This document shows positions 6,838 to 16,110 of a DNA stretch of 64,000 nucleotides, one piece after another. Position numbers and translations under genes: made by a program. Origin of the DNA: Nitrospira sp. (lineage in GTDB: Bacteria; Nitrospirota; Nitrospiria; Nitrospirales; Nitrospiraceae); assembly GCA_030123605.1 (NCBI GenBank), contig CP126123.1:2522001-2586000 (forward strand). The letters run 5' to 3'. The first letter of the stretch is position 1. The number at the start of each line of letters is the position of its first letter. The notes beneath the pieces are model-generated. The model searched no databases, was not told the origin of the DNA, and saw nothing but the letters and a program-made list of their open reading frames with translations.

Positions 6838-8904
6838 GTGATGAGTTTTGAATTGAAACGATCGGGCCATCCGATACTAGCCGCGTTGCTCACAGCGAGC
6901 ATCCATAGTTTCGTCCAGGCGGAGCCGCCGCCTGAGCGCCCCCATCAGGCTCCGCCCGCCATGAGCGCCGAACTGGAACTGCTCAAGGAAGAGGAGACCG
7001 TGAGCATCGCGTCGCGCTACGAACAGCCGATCTCGCAGGCGCCGTCCAATGTCTATGTCATCACCGACGAGGACATCCGGCAGTCCGGGGCAATCGATCT
7101 GCCCACGATCTTGCGCCGCGTTCCCGGGATTGAAGTCATGCAGATGACCGGTGCCGACTTCAACGTGAGTACGCGGGGAGACAACCAACCCTTCGCGAAC
7201 AAAATGCTGGTGATGGTCGACGGCCGTTCGATCTATCTCGACGTGCAGGGGACCGTCTATTGGAAATCGATCCCCGTCACGCTCCCGGAAATCAAGCGGA
7301 TCGAGGTGCTCAAGGGACCGGCCGCCGCCATGTATGGATTCAACGCCTTCGACGGAGTCATCAACATCATCACCAAGACGCCGGAGGAGATGAAGGGCAC
7401 CACACTTCAATTCGGCGGGGGCAACCTGGGCACGATCAGCAGCGCGGCGGTCCATGCGGGAACCGTCGGCAAATTCGGCTATCGACTTTCCGTCGGACGC
7501 GACCAGACTCAGCAATGGCGGAACCACGACGCCTTGGCGTTCCGGTCCAACAAGTTCAACGTACAGACCGACTATGCCCTGTCGGCGATCTCCAAACTGC
7601 AGGTCTCCGGAGGGCTGATCGAGACCAATCGGTTCGACGGACAGGTCGGAGAAATCACGAGCAACTCCGTTCGTCCGTCCTTCGGGTACGCCAACGTCCT
7701 CTATGAACGGGGCGCGTTGCTGATCCGAGCCTGGTGGTCCGGTTACACCGACGACGCGACGATCAGCCCCAGTTCTCAATTGGTCAACCTAATCCGGATT
7801 ACCGATCGGAACGGTTCGTCCACCAATCCCTTCTTCGGAAACACCTATAACGTGGACGTGCAACATGCGGCCGATCTCTGGGCCGCAAACCGGTTGCTGT
7901 ATGGGATCAATTATCGTCACAACTCGCTGTCGAGCAGCGCGACGGACCAATTCAGCCGGGAAGATCGGCTGGGTCTGTTCATCCAGAACGAATGGCGCCC
8001 GACAACGGCCCTGAGCGTGGTCGCCGGCGTTCGCTACGACTTGCATACCCAGATCAACGGGACCTGGAGTCCGCGTGTCGCCATGCTGTATCAGCCGATT
8101 GAGGGCCATACGTTCCACGCCTCCGGATCTGTCGCCTATCGTCCCCCGACGCTTTTCGAATCCCATCAAGACCAGCGCGTCACCACGACCATCCCCACCG
8201 GATTGCCGCTTCCTTTTCCGCCATCGGTGTCTTCGACGGTTCCGGTCACAGGGAATCCCCTGCTCGACCCCGAACAGATCATCTCCTATGAGGTCGGCTA
8301 TCAAGGGTGGTACTGGAAACATCGCCTCAGGGTCCGCACCAATCTGTTCTTCAACCATATCTCCGATTTGATCGGCAGCCGGATCACGCCCAGCGGGGCT
8401 TCCGAATTCGTCAACGACCGAGGATCTGCCGATATCTACGGCGGCGAGGCCGGCGTGGAAATCCTGGCCACGAAGTGGCTGAGCGGATTCGCCAACTATG
8501 CCTATGAGGAGATCGGCCAAAGTTTCACTGGGACGGTGCGGAGGGGTGCGCCTCGGTCCAAGGTCAACGCTGGGCTCCGGGCCGAATGGGACAACGGCCT
8601 GAGCGGAGAAATCGTATACAACCATGTCGGCGCGGCCACCTACCCGGTCGCGCAGACATTCACGCTCCTCGCCAATATTCCGACCACCGGGGTAGTCGTC
8701 CCATCCGACCGCGTCGGCAGCTACAACCTCCTCAACATGCGCGCGGGCTATCGCGTCTGGCAGCAACGAGCCGCGGCCGGCTACATGCGCGAAGCGGAAG
8801 TCGCCGTCTCGGTCTTCAACGCGCTGAACGATCAACACAAGGAACATCCGCTCGGGGACCTTATCGGCCGGCGGTTGATGGGATGGGTCACCGTGAAATT
8901 CTGA
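6838..8904 (+). CDS. TonB-dependent outer-membrane receptor (second, tandem)
   Basis: 688 residues, similar in layout to the preceding receptor (both begin with a basic residue run and GHPILxALL). An EEETVSIASRYEQPISQAPS segment may be the TonB box/plug start. The plug contains MLVMVDGRSIYLDVQGTVYW and IEVLKGPAAAMYGFNAFDGV before INIITK. The barrel ends LMGWVTVKF with terminal Phe. The SIASRYEQPISQAPSNVYVI pattern is common in receptors annotated for vitamin or iron-complex uptake and in receptors feeding sensory systems, so substrate assignment is open. The sensory genes that follow on the same strand suggest that ligand uptake and sensing are linked. Confidence 0.92.
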   Translation: MMSFELKRSGHPILAALLTASIHSFVQAEPPPERPHQAPPAMSAELELLKEEETVSIASRYEQPISQAPSNVYVITDEDIRQSGAIDLPTILRRVPGIEVMQMTGADFNVSTRGDNQPFANKMLVMVDGRSIYLDVQGTVYWKSIPVTLPEIKRIEVLKGPAAAMYGFNAFDGVINIITKTPEEMKGTTLQFGGGNLGTISSAAVHAGTVGKFGYRLSVGRDQTQQWRNHDALAFRSNKFNVQTDYALSAISKLQVSGGLIETNRFDGQVGEITSNSVRPSFGYANVLYERGALLIRAWWSGYTDDATISPSSQLVNLIRITDRNGSSTNPFFGNTYNVDVQHAADLWAANRLLYGINYRHNSLSSSATDQFSREDRLGLFIQNEWRPTTALSVVAGVRYDLHTQINGTWSPRVAMLYQPIEGHTFHASGSVAYRPPTLFESHQDQRVTTTIPTGLPLPFPPSVSSTVPVTGNPLLDPEQIISYEVGYQGWYWKHRLRVRTNLFFNHISDLIGSRITPSGASEFVNDRGSADIYGGEAGVEILATKWLSGFANYAYEEIGQSFTGTVRRGAPRSKVNAGLRAEWDNGLSGEIVYNHVGAATYPVAQTFTLLANIPTTGVVVPSDRVGSYNLLNMRAGYRVWQQRAAAGYMREAEVAVSVFNALNDQHKEHPLGDLIGRRLMGWVTVKF

Positions 8905-8920
8905 ATGATGAATTATGAAT
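8896..8920 (+). repeat. Left inverted repeat of the IVP-type cassette
   Basis: A 25-base AT-rich sequence (AAATTCTGAATGATGAATTA, then TGAAT) that starts inside the end of the second receptor gene. Its reverse complement matches 23 of 25 bases of a copy at 9345-9369, on the other side of the four-helix-bundle gene. AT content is far above that of the surrounding genes. Confidence 0.75.
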
Positions 8921-8975
8921 GAGGAATGGAAGCTGTAAGGAGAAAAGATCGGTGGAGAAACAACGGCGTAGGAAT

Positions 8976-9419
8976 GTGATTCAGGAGAAGAGTTTTGCCT
9001 TTGCGGTACGGATCGTCGCCTGTTGCCGGACCCTCCAGGTGAAGCAGAAAGAATTTGTTTTGTCCAAACAACTCCTTCGTTCAGGAACGTCTATTGGAGC
9101 CAACGTCGAGGAGGCGATCGGCGCGCAGAGTCGGAAGGATTTTGCAGCCAAGATGTCGATCGCGACGAAAGAAGCCAGGGAAACCGTTTACTGGCTTAGG
9201 CTCCTGCAAGCAGCAAAGGTGTTCGAAAGTAGCAGGTTCGACGATCTTGTGAGCGAATGCCGAGAAGTCCTCACCATTCTCAATAGCATTGTCCTCACCA
9301 CCCGTTCACACGTACGATCCGAGTCTTCCTCCACATCTCCGAACATTCAGAATTCATCATTCAGAATTCAGAATTCCACCGAGTTAAGCGAGGTATCCCA
9401 TGACTCCCGCGATATCTGA
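8976..9419 (+). CDS. Four-helix-bundle (23S rRNA intervening-sequence, IVP-type) protein
   Basis: The segment QEKSFAFAVRIVACCRTLQV, then EFVLSKQLLRSGTSIGANVE and EAIGAQSRKDFAAKMSIATKE, is the hallmark of the S23/IVP four-helix-bundle family (TIGR02436 type, related to Avd of diversity-generating retroelements). Members were first seen in insertions in 23S rRNA, but many, like this one, stand alone. The GTG start makes the protein begin V-I-Q-E-K-S-F as in the family. An ATG 57 bases upstream would add a low-complexity leader. The last 30 residues are read through the right-hand AT-rich repeat and look non-native. The frame overlaps the next gene's start by 20 bases. Function is unknown; it may be part of a small mobile cassette. 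Confidence 0.8.
   Translation: MIQEKSFAFAVRIVACCRTLQVKQKEFVLSKQLLRSGTSIGANVEEAIGAQSRKDFAAKMSIATKEARETVYWLRLLQAAKVFESSRFDDLVSECREVLTILNSIVLTTRSHVRSESSSTSPNIQNSSFRIQNSTELSEVSHDSRDI
9345..9369 (-). repeat. Right inverted repeat of the IVP-type cassette
   Basis: Reads ATTCAGAATTCATCATTCAG, then AATTC, and is the inverted partner of the copy at 8896-8920 (two mismatches in 25). A partial direct repeat (CAGAATTC) continues to 9376. Related single copies occur at about 20119-20152 and 39784-39815 in this window. Confidence 0.75.
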
Positions 9420-12400
9420 ATACACCGTGCTCGTCGTGGACGACGATCCTGACATCGTGCTTGCGCTACAGGACTTCCTCGACCACGACGGGTACCGGGT
9501 GAACGTAGCCGGCACCTGCGCCGAGGCTCTCATGCAGGCGCGCGCCCATCAATACAATGCCGTACTGTTGGACCTGGGGCTGCCGGACGGAGACGGATCC
9601 TCGGTACTCAGAACGTTGCAGGAGCAGCAGCCGCAGCTGCCGGTGATCATCCTCACGGCCTTTACCAGCACCGACCGCACGGTCGGCTCCTTGACTCAAG
9701 GGGCTTTCGCCTACCTCACCAAACCTTACAACCGAGACGAGTTGAGAGCGGTGCTCGCACGGGCGGTCGGCGTCCAAGCCCTAGCCGCCAAAGCCGAACA
9801 TGCCGAACATGCGCTGAGCGAGAGCGAAGCGCGGTTCCGATCGCTGGTCGAGGCGGCGACCGACTCCATCGTCCTGGCGGATCACAAAGGGAAGATCCTC
9901 TCCTGGAATCGAGCCGCCTCCCGCCTGTTCGGCTATACCGACGAGGAGGTCCGCGGACGCCCCTTGACCATGTTGATGCCGTTGCGCCACCGAGCCGCCC
10001 ATGAGCACGGCCTCGCGCGGGTCAAGGCAACCGGCCAATCCCGCCTCATCGGACGATTGGTCGAACTGGAGGGGCTGCGCAAGGACGGCAGTGAGTTCCC
10101 CTTGGAGCTGTCCTTGGCCATGTGGAAGGCCGACAACGCAGTCTTCTACAGCGGCATCATCCGCGACATCACGCAACGCCGCCGGGCGGAAGACATTCTT
10201 GACCGCCTCCGCCATCTGCACGAAGTCATCCTTACGCAGGCCGGCGAGGGCATCTACGGCCTGGACCGAGCCGGCTTGACGACCTTCGTCAACCCGGCGG
10301 CGGCCCGATTACTCGGGTACGAGCCTTCCGATCTCACCGAACAGCCGATGCATGCCCTGCTGCACCACTCTCACCTCGACGGCAGTCCCTACCCGCCAGA
10401 AGACTGTCCGATCTACGCGGCGCTGCATGACGGCCTGGTCCATCGCGTCTCGACCGACGTGTTCTGGCGCAAAGACGGTACCGCGGTCCCGGTGGAATAC
10501 GTCAGCACGCCGATCATTGAGAAGGGAGCCGTGGCAGGCGCCGTCGTGGTCTTCCGCGACATCACCGACCGCAAGAAAGCGGAACAGGCCGTCGAGGAGA
10601 GTCAAGAGCGGTTTCGCCAGCTGGCGGAACACATCAAGGAGGTGTTCTGGATTACCGATCCCATGAAGACCCTGATGCTCTATATCAGCCCCGGCTACGA
10701 AGAGATTTGGGGCCGTTCCTGCGACAGTCTCTACGCAAACCCCCTCTCATGGATGGAAGCCATCCTTCCCGAAGACCGGCGGCGGGTCCTGGACGCCGCC
10801 ATGACCAAGCAGAGCCAGGGCACCTACGACGAGGAATATCGCATCCAACGTCCCGATGGATCGATACGATGGATCTGGGACCGTGCCTATCCCATCCGAG
10901 ATGCGGCGGGAATCGCCTATCGCATCGTGGGCTTCGCAGAAGATGTGACCGAACGCAAACGGATCGAGGCGGCGCTGATCGAGAGCGAGCAGCGATATCG
11001 TGCACTGTTCGACGACAACCCCTCCATGTATTTCATGGTGAATGCGGAGGGCAGGGTGCTGTCGGTCAACCGCTTCGGAGCCGAGCGCCTCGGATACCAG
11101 GTGAACGAACTCCTCGGATCATCCGTGTTGGAGGTGTTCCATCCGGACGATCGTGACCAGGTGCGCCGAAACCTGGACGCCTGCCTATCCGAAATGGGGC
11201 AGCCCATGCGGTGGGAATTCCGCAAGGTCCGGAAAGACGGCAGCGTGATCTGGGTGCGGGAAACCGCCCAGGCCGTATGGAGCGACCGAGCGGTCCCGGT
11301 GGTGATGATCGTCTGCGAGGACATTACCGCCGTCAAGGAGGTCGAACTCGCCCTGCGCGCCAGCGAGGAGAGGATGGCACTGGTCACCCGCGGATCCAAT
11401 GACGGGTTTTGGGACGGCCGTCTGCTGCCGGGACAGCCCTGGTACTCGCCCCGGACTCCGGTCTGGTGGTCGCCGCGCGTGCGTGAGATGCTGGGGTACA
11501 GCGAAGAGGAATTCCCTAACGTCCTCGAAAGTTGGTCCTCCCGCCTGCACCCCGACGATCGCGAGCGCGTGTTCCAACGGATTGCCGTCTGCAACGAACC
11601 GGACAGGCCCCAATACGACGTCGAATACCGCCTGTTGACCAAACAAGGTGAGTATCGATGGTTTCACGCCCGCGCTGAAGTCGTGGAGCGGAACGCCCAG
11701 GGTCTTGCCGTCCGCATGGCCGGTTCTCTCCGATGCATCAACGACCGCAAACGCGCCGAAGAGGCCCTCCATCGCAGCGAAGAACTGCTCCGGTCGGTCA
11801 TCAACAACACCACCGCCGTCATCTATGCGAAACAGGCCGACGGACGCTACTTGATCGCCAACCAGCGATTCGAGCAACTGTTCCGTCTCACGCAGGATCA
11901 GATCCACGGCAAGACCGATCACGACCTCTTTCCGCAGGCCATCGCCGATGCGTTTCGGAAGAACGACCGCTGGGTCCTCGAGAACGGCCGCCCGTTAGAA
12001 ATCGAAGAATATGCGCCCCATGCCGACGGGTTGCATACGTACCTCTCGGTCAAGGTTCCGATTCTCGACCAAACGGGCAACGTCTCCGGCATGTGCGGCA
12101 TTTCCACCGACATTACGGAACGCAAACAGGCGGAAGAGCAGTTGCGCCTCAGCGAAGAGCGGTTGCGCATAGCCCTCGCCGTCTCGGAGGTCGGCATCTG
12201 GGATTGGGACCTGCCGTCCGGACGTCTCTATTGGTCCGCCGGCGTCGAGGCCCTGTTCGGTCTGGCCGAAGGGTCCTTCCCCGGCACCTACGCCGCCTAT
12301 CTCGACCTGGTGTATCTGCTGGATCGCGGCACGATCCTCACGAATATCGAACTGAGTCTACGCGACCAGGCCTCCGTCAATGTCATCCATCGTGTCATAT

Positions 12401-12513
12401 GGCCTGACGGCACCTTGCATTGGCTGGCTTGGACCGGACGGATTCAACGAGATGCCCGGGGAGTCGCCACACGCGTGTTGGGTATCGTGCATGAAACGAG
12501 GGAACGCCGCTGA
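9400..12513 (+). CDS. Response-regulator receiver with seven PAS domains and no output domain
   Basis: 1037 residues. An N-terminal receiver (VLVVDDDPDIV acidic pocket, phospho-acceptor Asp58 in LLDLGLPDGDG, then a TAFTS/KPY end) is followed by PAS/PAC units starting near residues 142, 266, 399, 528, 655, 792 and 918. Each PAS-PAC ends in a D-I/V-T-E/D-R-K-type linker. The protein ends directly after the seventh PAC (VLGIVHETRERR). No histidine kinase, GGDEF, EAL or DNA-binding domain is present, so it should signal by protein contact with kinases encoded next door. Its receiver and first PAS units closely resemble those of the hybrid kinase at 16111-18843, suggesting duplication. Ribosome site GCGAGGT precedes the ATG. 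Confidence 0.88.
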   Translation: MTPAISEYTVLVVDDDPDIVLALQDFLDHDGYRVNVAGTCAEALMQARAHQYNAVLLDLGLPDGDGSSVLRTLQEQQPQLPVIILTAFTSTDRTVGSLTQGAFAYLTKPYNRDELRAVLARAVGVQALAAKAEHAEHALSESEARFRSLVEAATDSIVLADHKGKILSWNRAASRLFGYTDEEVRGRPLTMLMPLRHRAAHEHGLARVKATGQSRLIGRLVELEGLRKDGSEFPLELSLAMWKADNAVFYSGIIRDITQRRRAEDILDRLRHLHEVILTQAGEGIYGLDRAGLTTFVNPAAARLLGYEPSDLTEQPMHALLHHSHLDGSPYPPEDCPIYAALHDGLVHRVSTDVFWRKDGTAVPVEYVSTPIIEKGAVAGAVVVFRDITDRKKAEQAVEESQERFRQLAEHIKEVFWITDPMKTLMLYISPGYEEIWGRSCDSLYANPLSWMEAILPEDRRRVLDAAMTKQSQGTYDEEYRIQRPDGSIRWIWDRAYPIRDAAGIAYRIVGFAEDVTERKRIEAALIESEQRYRALFDDNPSMYFMVNAEGRVLSVNRFGAERLGYQVNELLGSSVLEVFHPDDRDQVRRNLDACLSEMGQPMRWEFRKVRKDGSVIWVRETAQAVWSDRAVPVVMIVCEDITAVKEVELALRASEERMALVTRGSNDGFWDGRLLPGQPWYSPRTPVWWSPRVREMLGYSEEEFPNVLESWSSRLHPDDRERVFQRIAVCNEPDRPQYDVEYRLLTKQGEYRWFHARAEVVERNAQGLAVRMAGSLRCINDRKRAEEALHRSEELLRSVINNTTAVIYAKQADGRYLIANQRFEQLFRLTQDQIHGKTDHDLFPQAIADAFRKNDRWVLENGRPLEIEEYAPHADGLHTYLSVKVPILDQTGNVSGMCGISTDITERKQAEEQLRLSEERLRIALAVSEVGIWDWDLPSGRLYWSAGVEALFGLAEGSFPGTYAAYLDLVYLLDRGTILTNIELSLRDQASVNVIHRVIWPDGTLHWLAWTGRIQRDARGVATRVLGIVHETRERR

Positions 12514-12578
12514 GGGAGACCGACGTCGGTGAGCGACATCACGCCTCGAACGGTAATCGGTTCGACGAGGGACAGATT

Positions 12579-13547
12579 GTGACGGGTGCGCTCGTACAGA
12601 GGGGCCTTACCACGGCGCTTGCCGGACCGCTGCGGCAAGCACTGCGATGGAGTCTGGCCGTACTCGTCCTTCTGCTGCTCTGTCCTGACCTGGCCTCGGC
12701 GACGGAGATCGTCATTCTCAAATCATCGGACATCGCCGCGTACAACCAGGCCATCGGTGGATTCAAAGCTGTCCTGCCGGGCGGCATCACGTTATCCGAA
12801 TACGATTTGCAGGGCGATTTGGAGAAGGGCCGGAAACTGGCCCGCAAGATCCGCGCATCCGATCCGGCCCTCGTGTTCGTCGTGGGGCTGAAGGCGGCGA
12901 AAGCGGCGCAACTGGAGCTCGTCGATATTCCGGTGGTCTATTCCATGGTCCTGGATCCGGCCAAGTACGGACTCAACAGCCCGAATATGACCGGCATTCT
13001 CCTGGAAGTTCCGATTGAGCGGCAACTGGCGATGATCCAAGCCTTGCTCCCCAAGCTGAAACACATCGGCACCCTCTACGATCCCTCGAAAACCGCCGCC
13101 GCGATCGACGAAGCCAAGCGCCTGCTCAAACCGAACGGAGCCGACCTCGTTCCGACTCAAGTCACCAGCGAACGGGATGTTCCTAGTGCCCTGCGATCCC
13201 TGTTGCCGTCGGTGGGTGCCTTGTGGCTCGTCCCGGATTCCACCGTCCTGACCGACGAATCGCTACGCTTCATCCTGAACGCGGCATTGGAAGAGCGGGT
13301 GCCGGTCATCGGTTTCTCCCGCGAATTCGCGCGAAGCGGGGCCCTGCTGTGCCTGTCCGTCAACTACACGGAGATCGGTCGCCAGGCCGGCAAGCTCTCC
13401 GGCAAGATCCTGGACGGTCAGGTGTCGCTCCCACTGCGTCCCCTGCATCCGGACCGTATCGAAACCAGCCTTAACCTCAAAACGGCCAAATTCCTTGGGA
13501 TCGAGATCCCGCGAGACCTCGCAAATAAAGCCGACGAGGTCTATTGA
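12579..13547 (+). CDS. Periplasmic ABC-type substrate-binding protein (PF04392-like)
   Basis: 322 residues with a basic start and a hydrophobic signal segment (SLAVLVLLLLCPDLASA), so exported to the periplasm. The body (EIVILKSSDIAAYNQAIGGF, FVVGLKAAKAAQLELVDIPV, VYSMVLDP, LKHIGTLYDPSKT, GALWLVPDSTVL) is typical of the ABC substrate-binding family PF04392. GTG start with GAGGGA before it. No permease or ATPase gene is near. Its stop overlaps the next gene, a membrane histidine kinase (TGATG), so the likely job is presenting a ligand to that kinase's periplasmic domain instead of transport. The ligand is unknown (this family includes aromatic amino-acid binders). Confidence 0.85.
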   Translation: MTGALVQRGLTTALAGPLRQALRWSLAVLVLLLLCPDLASATEIVILKSSDIAAYNQAIGGFKAVLPGGITLSEYDLQGDLEKGRKLARKIRASDPALVFVVGLKAAKAAQLELVDIPVVYSMVLDPAKYGLNSPNMTGILLEVPIERQLAMIQALLPKLKHIGTLYDPSKTAAAIDEAKRLLKPNGADLVPTQVTSERDVPSALRSLLPSVGALWLVPDSTVLTDESLRFILNAALEERVPVIGFSREFARSGALLCLSVNYTEIGRQAGKLSGKILDGQVSLPLRPLHPDRIETSLNLKTAKFLGIEIPRDLANKADEVY

Positions 13548-15862
13548 TGAAAGGACCGATCGTGAAAGACCACAGGTTTTCCCTCAAGTCACCGCCGTTC
13601 TTTTCAGGAGGCCTGGGACGGTTCATCAGCCTCCGGACCAAGTTCGTGATGTTTTTCAGCTTGATCATTATCCTGACCTGCTCGGGCATGAGCTGGTACT
13701 TCATGCAGAGCAAGCGCGTCGCGCTGACCGAACGGGTAAAGGACCTGGGGATCATCCTGGTCAAGAACCTCGCCCACAACGCGCGATACGGGATCATCAT
13801 CGAAGAGCGGCTCATTCTGGAGCAATTCATCGACGGCGTGATGGGAATCGATGAGGTGGTCTATGCCATCATCACCGGCGTCGACGGCCAGGTGCTCGCC
13901 GCGAAGAGCAAGGGGAAACTCAACAGCCCCTTCGGCACCGGCCGTTCCGCCGAACAACCCTTCTACTCGCGTCCCGACATTGCGGAATCTCTGCTCGCAG
14001 CCGTCGAACCTGTTCCGACCATCACGCGACTGCGGCTCACCGGATCAGGCTCCGTTCCCATTCAAGACAAGGACGCGTCTTTCTTCGTCTCGGCATCCGG
14101 CATCGGCGAGGAGACCTTTTTCGATTTTGCGATCCCCGTCTTGAAACGCTCCGAATCGCGCCTGGACGCGCTGGCGCTCCAAGAGGAAGAAACGCGCAAA
14201 ACCCGAACCGCGCAGGCGACTCGGCAAACCTTCGGCGTCGTGCAAATCGGTCTGACCGAGGTGCCGATGCGGCGAGAATTGGCGAAAGTCCTGCGCAATT
14301 TCCTGCTGCTGACGTTGGGCATCATCACGACCGGTATTGTCTGTACCAATCTCTTGGCCCGCCGCATCATTACTCCCCTGCGAAACCTCGCCGCCGGGGC
14401 ACGCAAGGTCGGCGAAGGCGACCTGTCCACCTTCGTCGTCCCGACGACGCAGGACGAGGTCGGCCAATTGACCGCGCTGTTCAATCTCATGACCAAATCG
14501 CTCCAAGAACGCGACCAGGCGATCTCCGCGAACCTCGAAACCATCCGGCGACAGATCGCCCAGCTGACGACACTGAATCAATCCAGCGCGGCGATCACCT
14601 CCACGTTGGACCTCGACCGCCTCCTCTCGACCGTCTTGCAACTGCTCAGCGGCAACCTGGGATTCGTTCACATGGTCCTGTTCCTGTGGGACAGTGAACG
14701 GGGCATCGCCACAGTCGGGCAACTCCTCGGCATGCCCACGGAAACCGAAGCGGTTGCCCGCCGACTGGTCATCCCGGTGCGCGACGACGGAGGCCTTGCC
14801 GCAGAACTCTTGATCCGCGGCAAACCGGTGCTGGTGTCAAATCTGGAATCGGTCGCCGACCGTATCACACCGGACATCCTTCCGATTCTGCGCCAAACGG
14901 GGATTTTTTCCTTCGTGGGTGTGCCCCTCCGCAGCCAACAGCGGATTCTCGGATACCTGGGCGCCGACCGCGGAACTCAGCCCTGCAGCCAAGAGGACCT
15001 GGACCTCCTGACGACCATTGCCAGTCACGTGGCGGTGGCGGTGGACAATGCGCGCGCCTATACGGAATTGGCCACCTTGACGGAGAACCTCGAACGGCGC
15101 GTCCAGGACCGGACTCATGAGCTGCAGACGGCCAACGAGCGCCTCCAGGAACACGACCGGAGGCGGTCGAAATTCGTGTCGGTCGCCTCCCATGAATTGC
15201 GCACGCCGATGACCTCCATCAAGGGTTTCGTCGAGAACATGCTGGACGGACTCACCGGCCAACTCTCCGAGCGCCAAGCACATTATCTGCAACGCATCAA
15301 GCACAACGTGGATCGACTGACGCGGATCATCAACCAACTGCTGGACTGGTCCCGGCTGGACGTCGGACGGATCGACATCAAACCCGAACCGCTACGAATC
15401 GGCGAGTTCGTGACAGACGTAGTGGAAAGTTTTCAGACCCTGGCAGAGGAAAAATCCATCCTGCTGGAAGTGGCGCCCTGTGATCCGGCACTCGTCGTCC
15501 GGGCCGATCGGGACAAGCTCGAACAGATCCTGTGGAATCTGGTCGGCAACGCCGTCAAGTTCACTCCCAAGTCCGGACGCATCTCTGTGACATGCGCCGC
15601 CCGTGATGCGGGTTTCGTCCAGGTCTCGGTGTCCGACACGGGCTGTGGGATTGCGCCCCACGAGTTACCCAACGTGTTCAATGAGTTTTCCAAGGTAGAA
15701 TCGACGATGCCGGCTTCACAGGGGGCTCAGCTCGGCCTCTTCATCACCAAGAGCCTCGTGACCCTCCATGGAGGAGAGATGTGGGTCGAGAGCCTGCTGG
15801 GCAGCGGCACACAATTCTTCTTCACCTTGCCGATCGACCACGCGCCGCCGCCGAAACAGTAG
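13547..15862 (+). CDS. Membrane sensor histidine kinase (HAMP-GAF-HisKA-HATPase)
   Basis: 771 residues. TM1 at about residues 32-52, a periplasmic sensor region of about 190 residues, TM2 near 247-266, HAMP (ARRIITPLRNLAAGARKVGE), GAF at about 349-505, a coiled-coil, then HisKA with phospho-acceptor His549 in ASHELRTPMTSIKGF and a HATPase domain with N box (LWNLVGNAVKFTP), DTGCGI and a GLFI G2-like box. It ends with no receiver. The ATG overlaps the stop of the binding-protein gene, so the pair is translationally coupled. It probably senses the loaded periplasmic protein. Partner receivers are most likely those encoded on either side. Confidence 0.92.
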   Translation: MKGPIVKDHRFSLKSPPFFSGGLGRFISLRTKFVMFFSLIIILTCSGMSWYFMQSKRVALTERVKDLGIILVKNLAHNARYGIIIEERLILEQFIDGVMGIDEVVYAIITGVDGQVLAAKSKGKLNSPFGTGRSAEQPFYSRPDIAESLLAAVEPVPTITRLRLTGSGSVPIQDKDASFFVSASGIGEETFFDFAIPVLKRSESRLDALALQEEETRKTRTAQATRQTFGVVQIGLTEVPMRRELAKVLRNFLLLTLGIITTGIVCTNLLARRIITPLRNLAAGARKVGEGDLSTFVVPTTQDEVGQLTALFNLMTKSLQERDQAISANLETIRRQIAQLTTLNQSSAAITSTLDLDRLLSTVLQLLSGNLGFVHMVLFLWDSERGIATVGQLLGMPTETEAVARRLVIPVRDDGGLAAELLIRGKPVLVSNLESVADRITPDILPILRQTGIFSFVGVPLRSQQRILGYLGADRGTQPCSQEDLDLLTTIASHVAVAVDNARAYTELATLTENLERRVQDRTHELQTANERLQEHDRRRSKFVSVASHELRTPMTSIKGFVENMLDGLTGQLSERQAHYLQRIKHNVDRLTRIINQLLDWSRLDVGRIDIKPEPLRIGEFVTDVVESFQTLAEEKSILLEVAPCDPALVVRADRDKLEQILWNLVGNAVKFTPKSGRISVTCAARDAGFVQVSVSDTGCGIAPHELPNVFNEFSKVESTMPASQGAQLGLFITKSLVTLHGGEMWVESLLGSGTQFFFTLPIDHAPPPKQ

Positions 15863-15878
15863 GTTCGTTCCTACTGTT
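15855..15878 (+). terminator. Hairpin at the 3' end of the sensor kinase gene
   Basis: A perfect 9-bp stem (AACAGTAGG / CCTACTGTT) with a 6-base loop that includes the kinase stop codon. Another GC-rich stem (CGGCG/CGCCG) follows within 20 bases. No T-run follows, so intrinsic termination would be weak. It may instead stabilise the 3' end. The next gene starts after a roughly 230-base spacer with no other gene in it. Confidence 0.35.
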
Positions 15879-16110
15879 CCGACGACGGCGTCCGCCGGAC
15901 TGTATCCGATCCGATAATACACCCATTCATTTGAGCGGCCCCTCCCTTCTTTCCTCCACGCCCGGACAAAACCGCACCGGATGAACCTTGCGCAGAATCA
16001 ACAGGTTGATCTGCCTGTGTCGATGTGCGTCACGTGAACATACGCGGCACCGGTATTGCGTCTGCCCATGGCAACAGCCATGTCTCTTCAGAAAGGCAGA
16101 GTGGAACGCC

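Noticed and set aside
4817..8847. Long antisense open frames under the two TonB receptor genes (e.g. 381 and 352 codons)
   Set aside because: They are produced by the GC-rich codon bias of the receptor genes and have no recognisable domains, while the receptor frames match a well-known family throughout.
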